Source: Paenibacillus kyungheensis
GTDB taxonomy: Bacteria > Bacillota > Bacilli > Paenibacillales > Paenibacillaceae
Reading direction: 5' to 3'
Length of the DNA stretch: 64,000 bases
Assembly (NCBI RefSeq): GCF_028606985.1
Contig: NZ_CP117416.1
Span: 375,501 to 439,500 of the forward strand
Positions 1 to 9,900 of the stretch are shown here, one piece after another; the first letter of the stretch is position 1; every line of letters starts with the position of its first letter. A program made the position numbers and the translations under genes. The notes under the pieces were generated by a model. The model was not told the DNA's origin. It worked only from the letters and a program-made list of their open reading frames with translations, and searched no databases.

Positions 1-1083
1 TGTGGTCATAATCTGCTTGGAACAGGTGCATTAGCGGCGGCGGTTGCTGTTAAAGATTATATGGAGCAACATGGATTAGCCGGAACGGTTCGTTATTACG
101 GTTGTCCTGCGGAAGAAGGCGGCTCTGGCAAAACATTTATGGCGCGCGAAGGATTATTTGACGATGTGGACAGTGCAGTCACATGGCATCCTATGGATTA
201 TCATAGTGTGATGTCGGTTCATACGCTGGCGAACTTTCAGATTTATTATAAATTTAAAGGCAAAAGCGCTCATGCCGCTGCAAGTCCGCATCTGGGAAGA
301 AGTGCGCTTGATGCGGTAGAACTGATGAATATTGGTGTGAATTACTTGCGAGAACATATTATTCAAGAAGCTCGTATTCATTATGCAGTGACTCATACCG
401 GTGGTTTATCGCCTAATGTGGTACAAGCAAATGCAGAAGTGCTGTATCTGATTCGTGCGCCTCATGTACGAGAAGCCGCTGATATTATGGAAAGAGTTCA
501 TGATATCGCTAAAGGTGCAGCACTGATGACAGGCACAGAAGTAGAGATTGTATTTGATAAAGCATGTTCAAATATTATTCCGAATACCACGCTAGAACAG
601 GTTGTGTATGACCAATTTGCTCAATTTCCGATTCCTGAACATACTTCAGAAGAATTAGCATTGGCTACTGCGGTGCAAAATACATTAACAGCGCAAGAAA
701 AAAAGGGCAGTCCACATCTACCAGCTACCCTTCAGGGTAAAGTGTTAGCAGATCATGTGAATCCATATCTGCATGGACTCATGTTATACGGATCAACCGA
801 TGTATCAGATGTAAGCTGGATTACGCCTACAGTGCAGTGTACAACCGCTTGCTTTGCTATTGGTACGATGCCTCATAGCTGGCAATGGGTGACGTTAGGA
901 GCAACTTCTATTGCTCATAAAGGTATGCTCTATGCCAGTAAAATTATGGCGGCTACCGCTATCGAAATTATGCAAAATCCTCAATTGCGTCAAACTGCAC
1001 AAGCAGAACTAAAAGAGCGATTGCAAGGCGAGACGTATGTATGTCCGATTCCGGCAGATGTTGTTCCTTCTGCGACCAAATAA
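1..1083 (+). CDS. M20-family amidohydrolase, AbgB-like (5' end outside window)
   Basis: The frame is open from base 1, so the start lies upstream; 360 residues remain, roughly the last three quarters of a family of about 480. The first residues, CGHNLLGTG, are the Cys/His metal-binding motif of M20D zinc amidohydrolases; CPAEEGG (residues 35-41 of the fragment) and HPMDYH (63-68) supply further ligand blocks. The tail contains the STDVSDVSW segment typical of p-aminobenzoyl-glutamate hydrolase subunit B (AbgB). The family hydrolyses amide bonds of N-acyl amino acids in the cytoplasm. Substrate is inferred only from overall resemblance; an indole-acetyl-amino-acid or carboxypeptidase-type substrate is possible. 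Confidence 0.85.
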   Translation, partial: CGHNLLGTGALAAAVAVKDYMEQHGLAGTVRYYGCPAEEGGSGKTFMAREGLFDDVDSAVTWHPMDYHSVMSVHTLANFQIYYKFKGKSAHAAASPHLGRSALDAVELMNIGVNYLREHIIQEARIHYAVTHTGGLSPNVVQANAEVLYLIRAPHVREAADIMERVHDIAKGAALMTGTEVEIVFDKACSNIIPNTTLEQVVYDQFAQFPIPEHTSEELALATAVQNTLTAQEKKGSPHLPATLQGKVLADHVNPYLHGLMLYGSTDVSDVSWITPTVQCTTACFAIGTMPHSWQWVTLGATSIAHKGMLYASKIMAATAIEIMQNPQLRQTAQAELKERLQGETYVCPIPADVVPSATK

Positions 1084-1099
1084 AATCAGTAAGATTCAA

Positions 1100-1157
1100 A
1101 AGCAAAAAGCTATCTATTTAGAGTATATGTACTCCTGATAGATAGCTTTTTGCTTTG
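1100..1157. terminator. Bidirectional rho-independent terminator
   Basis: Arms AGCAAAAAGCTATCTAT and ATAGATAGCTTTTTGCT pair around a 20-nt loop, with A-rich and T-rich flanks. It can end both the amidohydrolase and the convergent minus-strand operon. Confidence 0.85.
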
Positions 1158-1194
1158 TTTTCAACTATTGAATACTGTACCTCTAGTTAAAACC

Positions 1195-3093
1195 TTATTG
1201 CAGAGATTCGACTTCAAATACAGGGATCGTGATATTGGATTCTAGATTGGCAGGAGCATCAGGAGCGTCTACTCCATAGTCTGGTTCTTGTAGTAATCCT
1301 GTTTCGTCTGTTGATTCTGGTGTTCCATTTTCTTCGGTAGGTGTATTATTTTCACCTGTAGAATGGGTGTCGCCAGATCCTAATGTGTTAGTAAATGGTT
1401 CAAATTCACCTCGGAATACACCGGAGACAACGAAGGAACCTGTACTCCAGTTCAATTCTCCTCGAAGACGAATATATTGCTCTCCGACTAATGCAATCGC
1501 TCCTCGATCATCTGCATCAGTAGATACGATATTGACTTCAAATGACACAGGCTCATTAAGATAGCTTGTTAGTGTACTTCCATCAATAGAAGTATATTCA
1601 TTCTGTGTCTCGGTACGTGTGTACTCTCCATCTTCATTACGGGCATAGATAGCAGTCTGTCCTTTTTCTAAATCAGATGGATTTTGTACTTGTATCGTTT
1701 GATTGTCACCGATTGTATATCCATCAGCTTCGACAGAAAGCAACGCACGGAACCCACTAGGTTCAACCGCATAAAAAGAAAAAGTAGCTGTACGATCTGT
1801 AGTAGGTTCGGATTGAATTTCGATCACAGGTTGATCAGGTGTCCCTAATTGATTCACGATCGCTAGACTACGGATCTGAGACGCTTGTTGTGCAATCTCT
1901 CCAGACAGAATACTGGTATCACCATTAGCTGTCATTGTGCCAATATAGAGATGATTCTCAGCATCAGTGGCCAGCGCATAGACATCTGCATTAAGTCCGT
2001 TAGTGCCTCCAACTACATGTTGATACGCAACTGAAGGATTAGAGCTTTGCAACACATACAGCGGATCACTCGAAGCCCATGCGACTTTTGTCTGTGCTAT
2101 CAGATTGGTAGTATCTTGGACAGGTTGTAACGCTTGGTAAATATCGAGAGCTTGTTGATACTGACCTGCTGTCACCATAGTATTGGCTTCACGAAGTAAT
2201 GAATTAATCTCATTATTGATCGTGGTTGTCACAGGAGAAGAACTTAGATTGACTGTAGTGACCCACTGATTAAAGCTTTGAGCATGAGTAACAAAGTTAT
2301 TAATCTGCTGACTTGCAATATCGGTGGCAAGAATCTTGGCTGCATTATTTTGCGCCGCAGTCAGTACCCATGTTGCACTCCAATCATGTTGTTGATAACC
2401 ATCCCATGTACTGCGTGCTTGTTCTAGAAAAGCAGTAAAATCACCGGCGGCTGCCAGACGTGTTAGTTTGGTCTGATCATACGTTTTGAACAATGTATTG
2501 AGATAAGCTTGGCGTGTGCTTTTAACAGCTAGATACTTTTCCGGAATCTGCAATAGATTCCATTTATCCGATTCATCGGTGTAATTGTGCTTTTGTAGAT
2601 TATTTTGTAGCCCTGCTTCGAACAATTCACGAAAAGCTTGAAAATCGGTCTTTAATTGATCATTGATCTTCGATTCATTCGTAATTTGCTTGTATTGAAC
2701 TGTATACCTTTTGTCGGCTTGTTGTTGCTGACTGAGACGTTGTTGCCATAATTTATAAGCGGTGAGATACGCTTCAAATTGTTGGGTACTGGCGGCAGAT
2801 TGAAGCTGTTGCTGACTGGAACTTACTGTCTGCTTCCAATCTGTAATCGGCAATAATTGCAATAACCGATTAGCAATATGTTCATTCTGGTACCGAATCG
2901 ATGTGTTGGTATTCGCTTTTTGATAAAAGGTTTCGGCTTCTACCCATTGCTTCTGATCATAATAGCGATCTGCTTCTTGCACAGCATGGATTTTTTGCGA
3001 AATTTGAACCCCTTTATAGACTGCTAGTACGGCTGCAATAGCGCAAGCTACGATTAACAGATTACGTAATGCAAATAAACGAATAATACTCAT
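1195..3093 (-). CDS. Membrane-anchored protein with large extracytoplasmic Gln-rich helical region, unknown function
   Basis: 632 residues, not recognised as a named family. One transmembrane helix at about residues 8-28 follows a short Arg-containing N-terminus, which predicts the remaining ~600 residues outside the membrane. Residues 30-330 are helical, rich in Gln, and contain TPR-like stretches such as YYDQKQWVEAETFYQKA and ALDIYQALQ. Residues 340-560 look beta-rich, and the last 70 residues are an acidic Ser/Thr/Glu/Pro tail. The start ATG overlaps the stop of the upstream zinc-ribbon gene (ATGA), so the two are translationally coupled. Divergence from the VWA/tubulin-like run suggests, but does not prove, a shared function. 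Confidence 0.85.
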   Translation of the reverse strand: MSIIRLFALRNLLIVACAIAAVLAVYKGVQISQKIHAVQEADRYYDQKQWVEAETFYQKANTNTSIRYQNEHIANRLLQLLPITDWKQTVSSSQQQLQSAASTQQFEAYLTAYKLWQQRLSQQQQADKRYTVQYKQITNESKINDQLKTDFQAFRELFEAGLQNNLQKHNYTDESDKWNLLQIPEKYLAVKSTRQAYLNTLFKTYDQTKLTRLAAAGDFTAFLEQARSTWDGYQQHDWSATWVLTAAQNNAAKILATDIASQQINNFVTHAQSFNQWVTTVNLSSSPVTTTINNEINSLLREANTMVTAGQYQQALDIYQALQPVQDTTNLIAQTKVAWASSDPLYVLQSSNPSVAYQHVVGGTNGLNADVYALATDAENHLYIGTMTANGDTSILSGEIAQQASQIRSLAIVNQLGTPDQPVIEIQSEPTTDRTATFSFYAVEPSGFRALLSVEADGYTIGDNQTIQVQNPSDLEKGQTAIYARNEDGEYTRTETQNEYTSIDGSTLTSYLNEPVSFEVNIVSTDADDRGAIALVGEQYIRLRGELNWSTGSFVVSGVFRGEFEPFTNTLGSGDTHSTGENNTPTEENGTPESTDETGLLQEPDYGVDAPDAPANLESNITIPVFEVESLQ

Positions 3094-4049
3094 GAGATCC
3101 CTATTCCAGGAATAGCAGGCTCAAAATCAGAATCGCCTTTGTACAATTCTTGACGAATAGTTTCCAAGTCTATTGCCATTGCACTGTCTTTTTGCGCAGG
3201 ATCGTTGTTGATCATCCGGTACAATCGTAAAAAACGGTCTTTCGGTAAAAAGCGTGCATAACGACGAACAAATCCAGGATACATCGTGACATAACGCTTC
3301 ATTCGCACCGCTGCCGAGGTTACACTGACCAGAATATTCATTCCATTTTCTAATTTCAAAATCTGAGGTTCGTTTGCTATCACATAACGAATAGCTCGAT
3401 CTTTCACCATTTCGCGTTTGATTTTGGCAATTTCGCCGATATATTCGGCTAACAAAGGATCGAAATCTTGCACAATCAATGAATCTAGATCCAGATCCAT
3501 ATCACTACGCAACCGAAAATTTTGCAATAAAGACAATTGAGCCAGTCGTAGGCGATCATTATGCACAACAACGGCTGCTTGACGTAACATATGATATCCT
3601 TCGACATCTTCACCGCTACGTACAGCCGTTACAGCTGTTGATTGATCACGTACAGTGCCTTCATAGATCGTTTTACTATCTGTTTTGAATAAGCGTGCTA
3701 ACTGCCGTAATGTTTCTTTAGATATCATACGGCGTTGAACCAAAACAAGAACCGCTATACATACTGCACCTGTGATCACAGAAATAACGATTTCAGTGAC
3801 CTCTTTCGATACGACAACCGCTATAATAGTAAGAAGAAGAGCAAATAGAATCTCATTCATCATTTTGCGCTTAGCACGTAGACGGGCATGTTGTGTCACA
3901 GGAACAAGTGCTTGCTTGCCACAATCCGGACAAGCATCACCAGGTAAAATGGTGTAATTCTGACATTTCCGGCATATTCGTAAGTTATCGTATACACGCC
4001 GGGTGCGATGAAGCACCGGTAATTGAATCGATTTTTTGGTTGTTGTCAT
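3090..4049 (-). CDS. Zinc-ribbon, two-TM membrane protein, unknown function
   Basis: 319 residues. An N-terminal zinc ribbon is visible as CRKC (C26, C29) and CPDC (C40, C43). A basic stretch follows (residues 56-63, RLRAKRKM), then two hydrophobic helices at about 66-82 and 86-106. The C-terminal 200 residues are charged and probably cytoplasmic and helical. No catalytic motif is apparent. It overlaps the downstream 632-aa gene by 4 nt (ATGA) and lies 84 nt after the stop of a 46-aa membrane peptide gene, so all three probably form one operon. Function not recognised. Confidence 0.85.
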   Translation of the reverse strand: MTTTKKSIQLPVLHRTRRVYDNLRICRKCQNYTILPGDACPDCGKQALVPVTQHARLRAKRKMMNEILFALLLTIIAVVVSKEVTEIVISVITGAVCIAVLVLVQRRMISKETLRQLARLFKTDSKTIYEGTVRDQSTAVTAVRSGEDVEGYHMLRQAAVVVHNDRLRLAQLSLLQNFRLRSDMDLDLDSLIVQDFDPLLAEYIGEIAKIKREMVKDRAIRYVIANEPQILKLENGMNILVSVTSAAVRMKRYVTMYPGFVRRYARFLPKDRFLRLYRMINNDPAQKDSAMAIDLETIRQELYKGDSDFEPAIPGIGIS

Positions 4050-4133
4050 AGATTAAGATCACTCACTATACATCGTATTTATAAATAACTTCAGGAGTCT
4101 GCTAACAAGGAATTGGGTAAATCTGCGAATCTG

Positions 4134-4274
4134 TTAGCTTCTTTGGTTAATAGTAGATAGTAACTGCTTTTCTAATTCATCTTCTGTTGGGACACGTTTG
4201 CGTTTAAATGCGTACATAGACAATCTTAGGATAACAAAAAGAAACAAAACAGCGAGACATACGTATGCAAACAT
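4134..4274 (-). CDS. Small single-TM membrane protein, 46 aa
   Basis: A short frame with a good start context: AAAGGA lies 7 nt before the ATG. The peptide has one hydrophobic helix (residues 3-19, start MFAYVCLAVLFLFVIL), then RLSMYAFKRKR and an acidic/polar tail EDELEKQL. The basic residues after the helix place the C-terminus inside the cell. It lies directly upstream of the zinc-ribbon membrane gene on the same strand and could be the first gene of that operon. Function unknown; no homologue recognised. Confidence 0.6.
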   Translation of the reverse strand: MFAYVCLAVLFLFVILRLSMYAFKRKRVPTEDELEKQLLSTINQRS

Positions 4275-4714
4275 ATGACATTCCTTTCTTAATCAGATTT
4301 ATCGAGTCTAACTTTAATCTAAGGGAGGATCGGGATTACTTGTTGAATTATAAAGTGTTCAACAACCTCACTATACCTATATTTTAGCGCATAATCTATT
4401 ACAGAATAGCGAAAATTAGGAGTGATATTCAACTTTTAGCCTATAGTCTAGTGGATTCCCCCGTCTTAAGGTGGGGAAGATATTTGCGAATATGCGTTAT
4501 AATGGTATCCGGCTTGTTATGATAAATAGCGCATATGTGTTTGTGATTTATGATCTAAAATGGAGTAAAATGGATATACCGATAAGAATAGTATCAAATT
4601 TTTCACTTTATGATTTTTAAGGCATGTTAAGGTGAATTTAACCGGCGCTTAATGAAAATGTCGTAAGATGGTGTACGATAGCGCCATCTATCTATCCAGT
4701 GAAGGAGTAGACTT
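4275..4714. promoter_or_regulatory. Divergent intergenic region between minus-strand operon and VWA/tubulin-like run
   Basis: 440 bp without a convincing gene. It must hold promoters for both directions. A TATAAT hexamer sits at 4498-4503 on the plus strand without a clear -35. An 18-bp imperfect palindrome, CCCCGTCTTAAGGTGGGG, lies at 4459-4476 just upstream of it and could be an operator or a relic of a mobile-element end. A ribosome binding site AAGGAG (4702-4707) serves the VWA gene. Confidence 0.5.
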
Positions 4715-6484
4715 ATGTCCCGAAGAAATACAAACTTTATGTATATCCTGCTAGCTTTGGTTCTGTGCCTGACACAGTTGCCTAGCACGATGTTCGCTGC
4801 TTCAGCGACAAATAGTACTAATAATTCGACTACACCGATTGATGCGGTCTTGGTACTGGATGCTAGTAATTCTATGAAATCCAGTGACCCGCAACAACTA
4901 GGTAGTGAAGCGATGAAATTATTTATAGATATGCTACCATCGCAAGGCGATCGAGTAGGAGTTGTATCGTATACAGACCGTATTGAACGTGAAAAGGCAT
5001 TGACTGCTATTCAGTCTGCTGATGATAAAACACAGCTCAAGTCTTTTATCGATGGTCTAACACGAGGAGCGTATACGGATATCTCGGTAGGAATGAAAGA
5101 AGCCGTTAACATTTTGCAAGATAATGCACAGCAAGGACATGAACCGATGATTGTATTGTTCGCTGATGGTAACAATCAGTTGAACAGTAATTCCGGACGC
5201 AGTAACAGTGATGCAGATAATGATCTGAATACAGCTGTAGCACAAGCCAAAAAAGACGGGTATCCTGTCTATACAATCGGGCTGAATGCAGACGGTAAGC
5301 TAAATCAAGAAGCATTGAAAAAGATTGCTGATGATACAGGTGGTAAATCTTTTGTAACAACTTCGGCGCAAGATTTGCCAGAGATTCTAAGTGAAATTTT
5401 TGCAGATCATCAAGAAGTGAATGTGGTACCTGTCGATTCGATAACAGGTAACGGACAATTTCAAGATGTGAAGATTCATATTCCGAATGCCAATGTAAAA
5501 GAAGCAAATATTTCTATTATGTCGTCACAAGCGGTTGAAGTGAAATTAGTCGATCCGTCAGGCAATGCTGTAGCTGTACCATCAGACAAAGTCAGCATGT
5601 CTACTTCCAAAAGCTATTCGCTAGTTAAATTGTTATCTCCAGAGCAAGGGGATTGGACATTACAGGTTAAAGGTGTCGATCAAGACAAGATTGATATTAA
5701 TCTGGTGTTTAACTATAACCTGGAATTAGCACTAGATCCTATTCCGACCAAAGCGTACAGTAAAGGCGATAAAATCGATATCGTTTCTTATTTAACAAGC
5801 GGTGGTCAGAAATTAACAGATAATTCGCAAGCAAGCAGTATGAAAGCTGTGCTGAATGTGAAAGACATGGATACAGGAACAACCAGTCAAGTTCCGTTGA
5901 CTACAGATGGTAGTGAATTTAAAGGTACATTTGAAGTGCCTGACAATCATGTCTATCAACTGGTTGCTCGTGCAGAAGAACAAAGCTTTTATCGTGAGAC
6001 TGCTCCAGTAACAATTGATGCCAAAGGCGGTGTATCCGGTAGTGGCGAAAAAGCTGGATTGGGTCTGGTTACATGGATCATTATTGCAGTCGTTGCGTTA
6101 CTGATACTTGCAGGATTGTGGTTCTTACTTGGCTTCTTGAAAAAAAGAAACCGCGGCTTTGTTGGACAAATGGTTATCGAGATTCGCGATGAAAATACCG
6201 GCGAACGCTCTTACCCACAATACAAAAAACTAACTACATTCCGTGGCAAATTTAACCTGCATCAACTGGTTCAACTTGCACCAGAACTGAAAGAAACTGA
6301 AAATATTATTTTCACACCAAGCAGTAACGACCGTATTATGATTCGGAACAACGCGGACAACGTAATCGAAAAATCCGCCCGCGCGATCGATGCGTCTAAA
6401 GGCTTTGAACTTAAAAGCGGCGACCGCATCATGATCAGCTTACGTCAGGTCGACAAAACAATTATGCTTGAATACCTAACATAA
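4715..6484 (+). CDS. Secreted/membrane VWA-domain protein with cytoplasmic C-terminal domain
   Basis: 589 residues. A signal peptide (cleavage after about residue 30, FAASA) precedes a von Willebrand A domain with a complete MIDAS: D49-A-S51-N-S53, T121 and D151. A beta-rich middle region (about 235-440) is followed by one transmembrane helix (449-473) and a C-terminal, probably cytoplasmic beta domain of about 110 residues that could be FHA-like by its pattern. VWA domains bind a ligand protein through a metal ion, so this is probably a surface-exposed sensor or adaptor linked across the membrane. It is the first gene of the run that holds the tubulin-like protein. ATG start has AAGGAG at 7 nt. 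Confidence 0.9.
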   Translation: MSRRNTNFMYILLALVLCLTQLPSTMFAASATNSTNNSTTPIDAVLVLDASNSMKSSDPQQLGSEAMKLFIDMLPSQGDRVGVVSYTDRIEREKALTAIQSADDKTQLKSFIDGLTRGAYTDISVGMKEAVNILQDNAQQGHEPMIVLFADGNNQLNSNSGRSNSDADNDLNTAVAQAKKDGYPVYTIGLNADGKLNQEALKKIADDTGGKSFVTTSAQDLPEILSEIFADHQEVNVVPVDSITGNGQFQDVKIHIPNANVKEANISIMSSQAVEVKLVDPSGNAVAVPSDKVSMSTSKSYSLVKLLSPEQGDWTLQVKGVDQDKIDINLVFNYNLELALDPIPTKAYSKGDKIDIVSYLTSGGQKLTDNSQASSMKAVLNVKDMDTGTTSQVPLTTDGSEFKGTFEVPDNHVYQLVARAEEQSFYRETAPVTIDAKGGVSGSGEKAGLGLVTWIIIAVVALLILAGLWFLLGFLKKRNRGFVGQMVIEIRDENTGERSYPQYKKLTTFRGKFNLHQLVQLAPELKETENIIFTPSSNDRIMIRNNADNVIEKSARAIDASKGFELKSGDRIMISLRQVDKTIMLEYLT

Positions 6485-6806
6485 TTCCTATACACAAACT
6501 ATTCATATTACATCTGTATACTGAAACAGAGTGTGTATCATGCTGAAATTAGGTTGTGTATGCTAAAACACAAAGATATTCTTTTAAAAAAATAGTCTAT
6601 CTCTTTTCAAAATCTCATAATCATTGATTACAATATATTATTGAAACCAAAACGTATCTTTTAAAGTATGTATCTCATGACATATATCTTAAAGTACAAT
6701 CCAGTACTCAAGCTTTTAGAGAATGTTTAACTACAACCCAGCACCGGATTGCAAAGCCAAGCGCATTCAATCTCTCGTCTTCCTACCCAAGCGCTCCAAA
6801 GTGGAA
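6485..6806. other. AT-rich spacer with no gene seen
   Basis: 322 bp downstream of the VWA gene. I see no clear terminator hairpin with a T tract and no coding frame with a ribosome binding site. The long palindromic repeat begins at its right edge. Confidence 0.6.
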
Positions 6807-6950
6807 GGATGCACAAGCGAAGGGGATGGAATCGTTCTGAAAGTCGCCTTTAAGACTCGGATATCGACCACCCAGTGGTCAAATCAAGATATCCGATCTT
6901 ACCAGCGACGCCAAGAACGATTCCACCCCGTAGCGCTTGTCCTCACATCC
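6807..6950. repeat. Long nested palindromic repeat, copy 1
   Basis: About 144 bp folding into one long interrupted hairpin. Pairing arms: GGATG/CATCC (6807/6946), ACAAGCG/CGCTTGT (6813/6934), GGAATCGTTCT/AGAACGATTCC (6828/6914), GTCGC/GCGAC (6843/6905) and CGGATATC/GATATCCG (6858/6888), with a GACCACCCAGTGGTC core. The same core with an asymmetric TTGATT/TTGAAT-type loop recurs at 13203-13358 and, more diverged and inverted, at 12841-12957. An open frame running through it (6723-7001) looks like a by-product. It could be a transcribed structure before the tubulin-like gene or a MITE-like mobile repeat. Confidence 0.75.
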
Positions 6951-6997
6951 ACCCATCACCAAATAAAGAAATTTAATTCGCCCAAGGGGGATCATTC

Positions 6998-9900
6998 ATG
7001 AAACCAATCGTTAGAGAACACATTCAACAACTGGACGTATCACTTGGCGGTGGTATTGTCAGTGATAAAATACGCGTCGATACGATCGACAACCCTATTT
7101 TGATTATCGGACTTGGGGGTACAGGTATTGATGCACTATTGCGTCTGAAATACCAGATCAACCGTCGCTTCAAGCTTCCAGAAGATCCAATGACTAAGAA
7201 AAAACAAGACAAACCAGATAATGTTGAATTTCTTGCTTTTGAAACGAACGAACAAGATCGTAACAAAAAATATAAAGGTATCGGGCTTGATCCAATTAAC
7301 GAATTTGTATTGCTGTCCAATGCAGAGATCGGTGGATTGCTACAAAACCGTAGCCTGCTAGAACCTTATATCACCGAATGGTTATCTCCTGAACTAGGGA
7401 TCACTGATGGTATGAACGGTGCGGCTGGTGTACGCCAAGCAGGACGATTGCTGTTATTTACTAAAATTAATCAGGTCGTACAAAGTATAGATAAAAAGAT
7501 CAAAACGCTGTCTGTCGGTACCAATAAAAAATTAATGGTCTTTCTACTAACAGGGCTATCGGGTGGTACAGGTAGTGGTTGTTTCTTAGATATTTCGTAT
7601 ATTGTACGTGGTATTGTAGAACGCGATTATGGCGCAGCAGGGGTAGACCGTCTGAATATGCTTGGTTACCTGTTTACACCAGACGTCAACTTATCCAATA
7701 AAAGTTTAAGTGAACATACACGCGAATATATTCGCAAAAATGGTTATGCGGCTCTGAAAGAACTGGATTACTGGATGAATGTCGATAGCCGTGGTGAACG
7801 TTTCAAACAGCAATACGGTAGCATACTCAATGTAAACTCGCCACTTGCACCATTTAATCTATGTCATTTGATCTCAGCAACCAATACCGAAGGTAAATTG
7901 CTTGAAAATGCATATGATTACTGTATGAATGTAACGGCTGAAAATATTACGAACTTTATGGCAAGTGAAGAAAAAGCGTCTGGTGAAGAATTTGCGATCC
8001 ATGACTATATCAGTAATATTCGTACCAATATTGCACAGATGAATCGTGCATATCCTGCGAATTATGAATACAACATTATCGGTGCTTCTTCTGCGGTATT
8101 GCCGATCGAAGAAATGACCACATATCTAGCGTATCGTCTATTCCAAAAGATGGACAAAATGTTCGATCAAGCGCCAGACCAAGAAGCTGTTGAGAACTTT
8201 GCCCGCAAATTAGGGGTAGATGTCGAGACCATGACCAAAACATTCGAATCTCGTGTACCTGAACCATTGCCTGGATTTGAAAATAGTGAACGTCTAAGCT
8301 TCAATAATGTAGTTAAAATGCAAGCTGTTAATATGGATACCGAACTTGAGCAGACATTCCTGATTCGTGCTCGTGAAGAATACATCAAAGCGAAGCAACA
8401 ATTGCCGGGCGAGATTGTCGGACAATTTTCAGATCAGATTCGCCGTATGTTCTTACATCCAGAACAAGGCCCATTCTATGTGTCACGTCTGCTGTACTCG
8501 GAAAAAGGATTCTCACTACTGAAAATGCTTCTTTCGTATATCGAGACATTGCGTGAAAGTCAGACACGTATTCCACGCGATATCGAATCAGCAGCTGATT
8601 ATGCGAATGAACGTCTGGGTGATGCGAAAAGTGCGTTCGTTTCTAAAGACAAAAAGAAAAATGTATACATTGAAGCTAAAATCGACGAGTACTGGTTGCG
8701 TGCAGATGTAGAACGTACACAACAAATGATCGAATTTTATGAAGATTTATATGAAATGTTAAATCGTGAAAATAACCGTATCTATGGAGTATTTACCGAA
8801 GTACTAAATGCATTAAGCTCTATTTTCGAGAAAAATGGTGAGTTGTTGACCAATGCGAATGAGCAAGAAGATCATCGTGGGAACAAAACGTATTATTGGA
8901 ATCTAGTGAGCGTACCGGATATTTCCAAAGCGGTGAGCGATATTATGGATAGCAAAGATGGCGATGATCTGATTCGTGATTTCTCTGCACAATTGCTAGA
9001 ACATTCCGATCAATGGGTGAAAGAGCAAGAAGTCGATATTGTACGCTCGATCTCTGATTTCTTGAGCGACAAGTTCGGTGATCTGATCACACGTTCAATG
9101 GAAGATTTCTTGGTGATGAAATACGGTCAAGACGAGCCGATTGAGAAATTCGTAGAGCGCACGATTGCTAGTAAATTGGATGATGAAGCTGTACCTGTGT
9201 TCCATTTGAGCAATAGTGCAGGTAATCTGCATTTCCCTTCATGGGGATTTGTGTCTGTTCCTGTTCAAGCGCCTAGCATTTTGCGTGGTATTCGTAACTT
9301 CCAGAACAATGCACTGGGTAAATCACACTTTACGATTAAAGAAAGTAAAGTTAAAAACCGTATTTTCTGGTTGAACACTCGTAATGGTGTGCCATTGTTC
9401 GTCTATACACCGCTGAAAGTATATGAAGAGAACTATGAGCGTACGATCCTGGATCGTGAAGGTATTGGTCGCCATTTGGTACAGACCGAGAAAGAAAACT
9501 GGACATACTTGCCTTCACCTATTCCTGAGCAATCATGGGGTGAAACGTACACCAATGCTCGTGTACAAAGCTACAATGCTCGTGTGCGTGCAGACTATGC
9601 GCGTGCAAAACAACTAGGCATTATTGTTGAAAAAGATGCAGACCAAAATACAAGCAGTCGTTTTGCGGTTCATTTTACACAGCCATTCGATCTGGTTCCT
9701 ACGCTTGCTAGCTATGATATGCGTCTGGATGCACCTCGTCCGAATCTAGGTGAAGTGAAACGTGCACTAGCAGAACTTAGACGTCTTATGGCAGAAGGCT
9801 TGCCACATGAATCGACGAAAGATATCTTCGGTAGCTTTAACGAAGATCTAGCACGTGAGAACTTGATTCGTTCACCAAAAATGATCGAACGTGTACGTGC

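Noticed and set aside
4459..4476. IS200/IS605-type end hairpin
   Set aside because: An imperfect palindrome of this size alone is not enough; no TnpA/TnpB fragment or second end is visible. Kept only as a feature of the intergenic region.
6723..7001. 92-aa open frame before the tubulin-like gene
   Set aside because: It runs through both arms of the long palindrome, has no ribosome binding site and overlaps the next start. Composition is unlike its neighbours.
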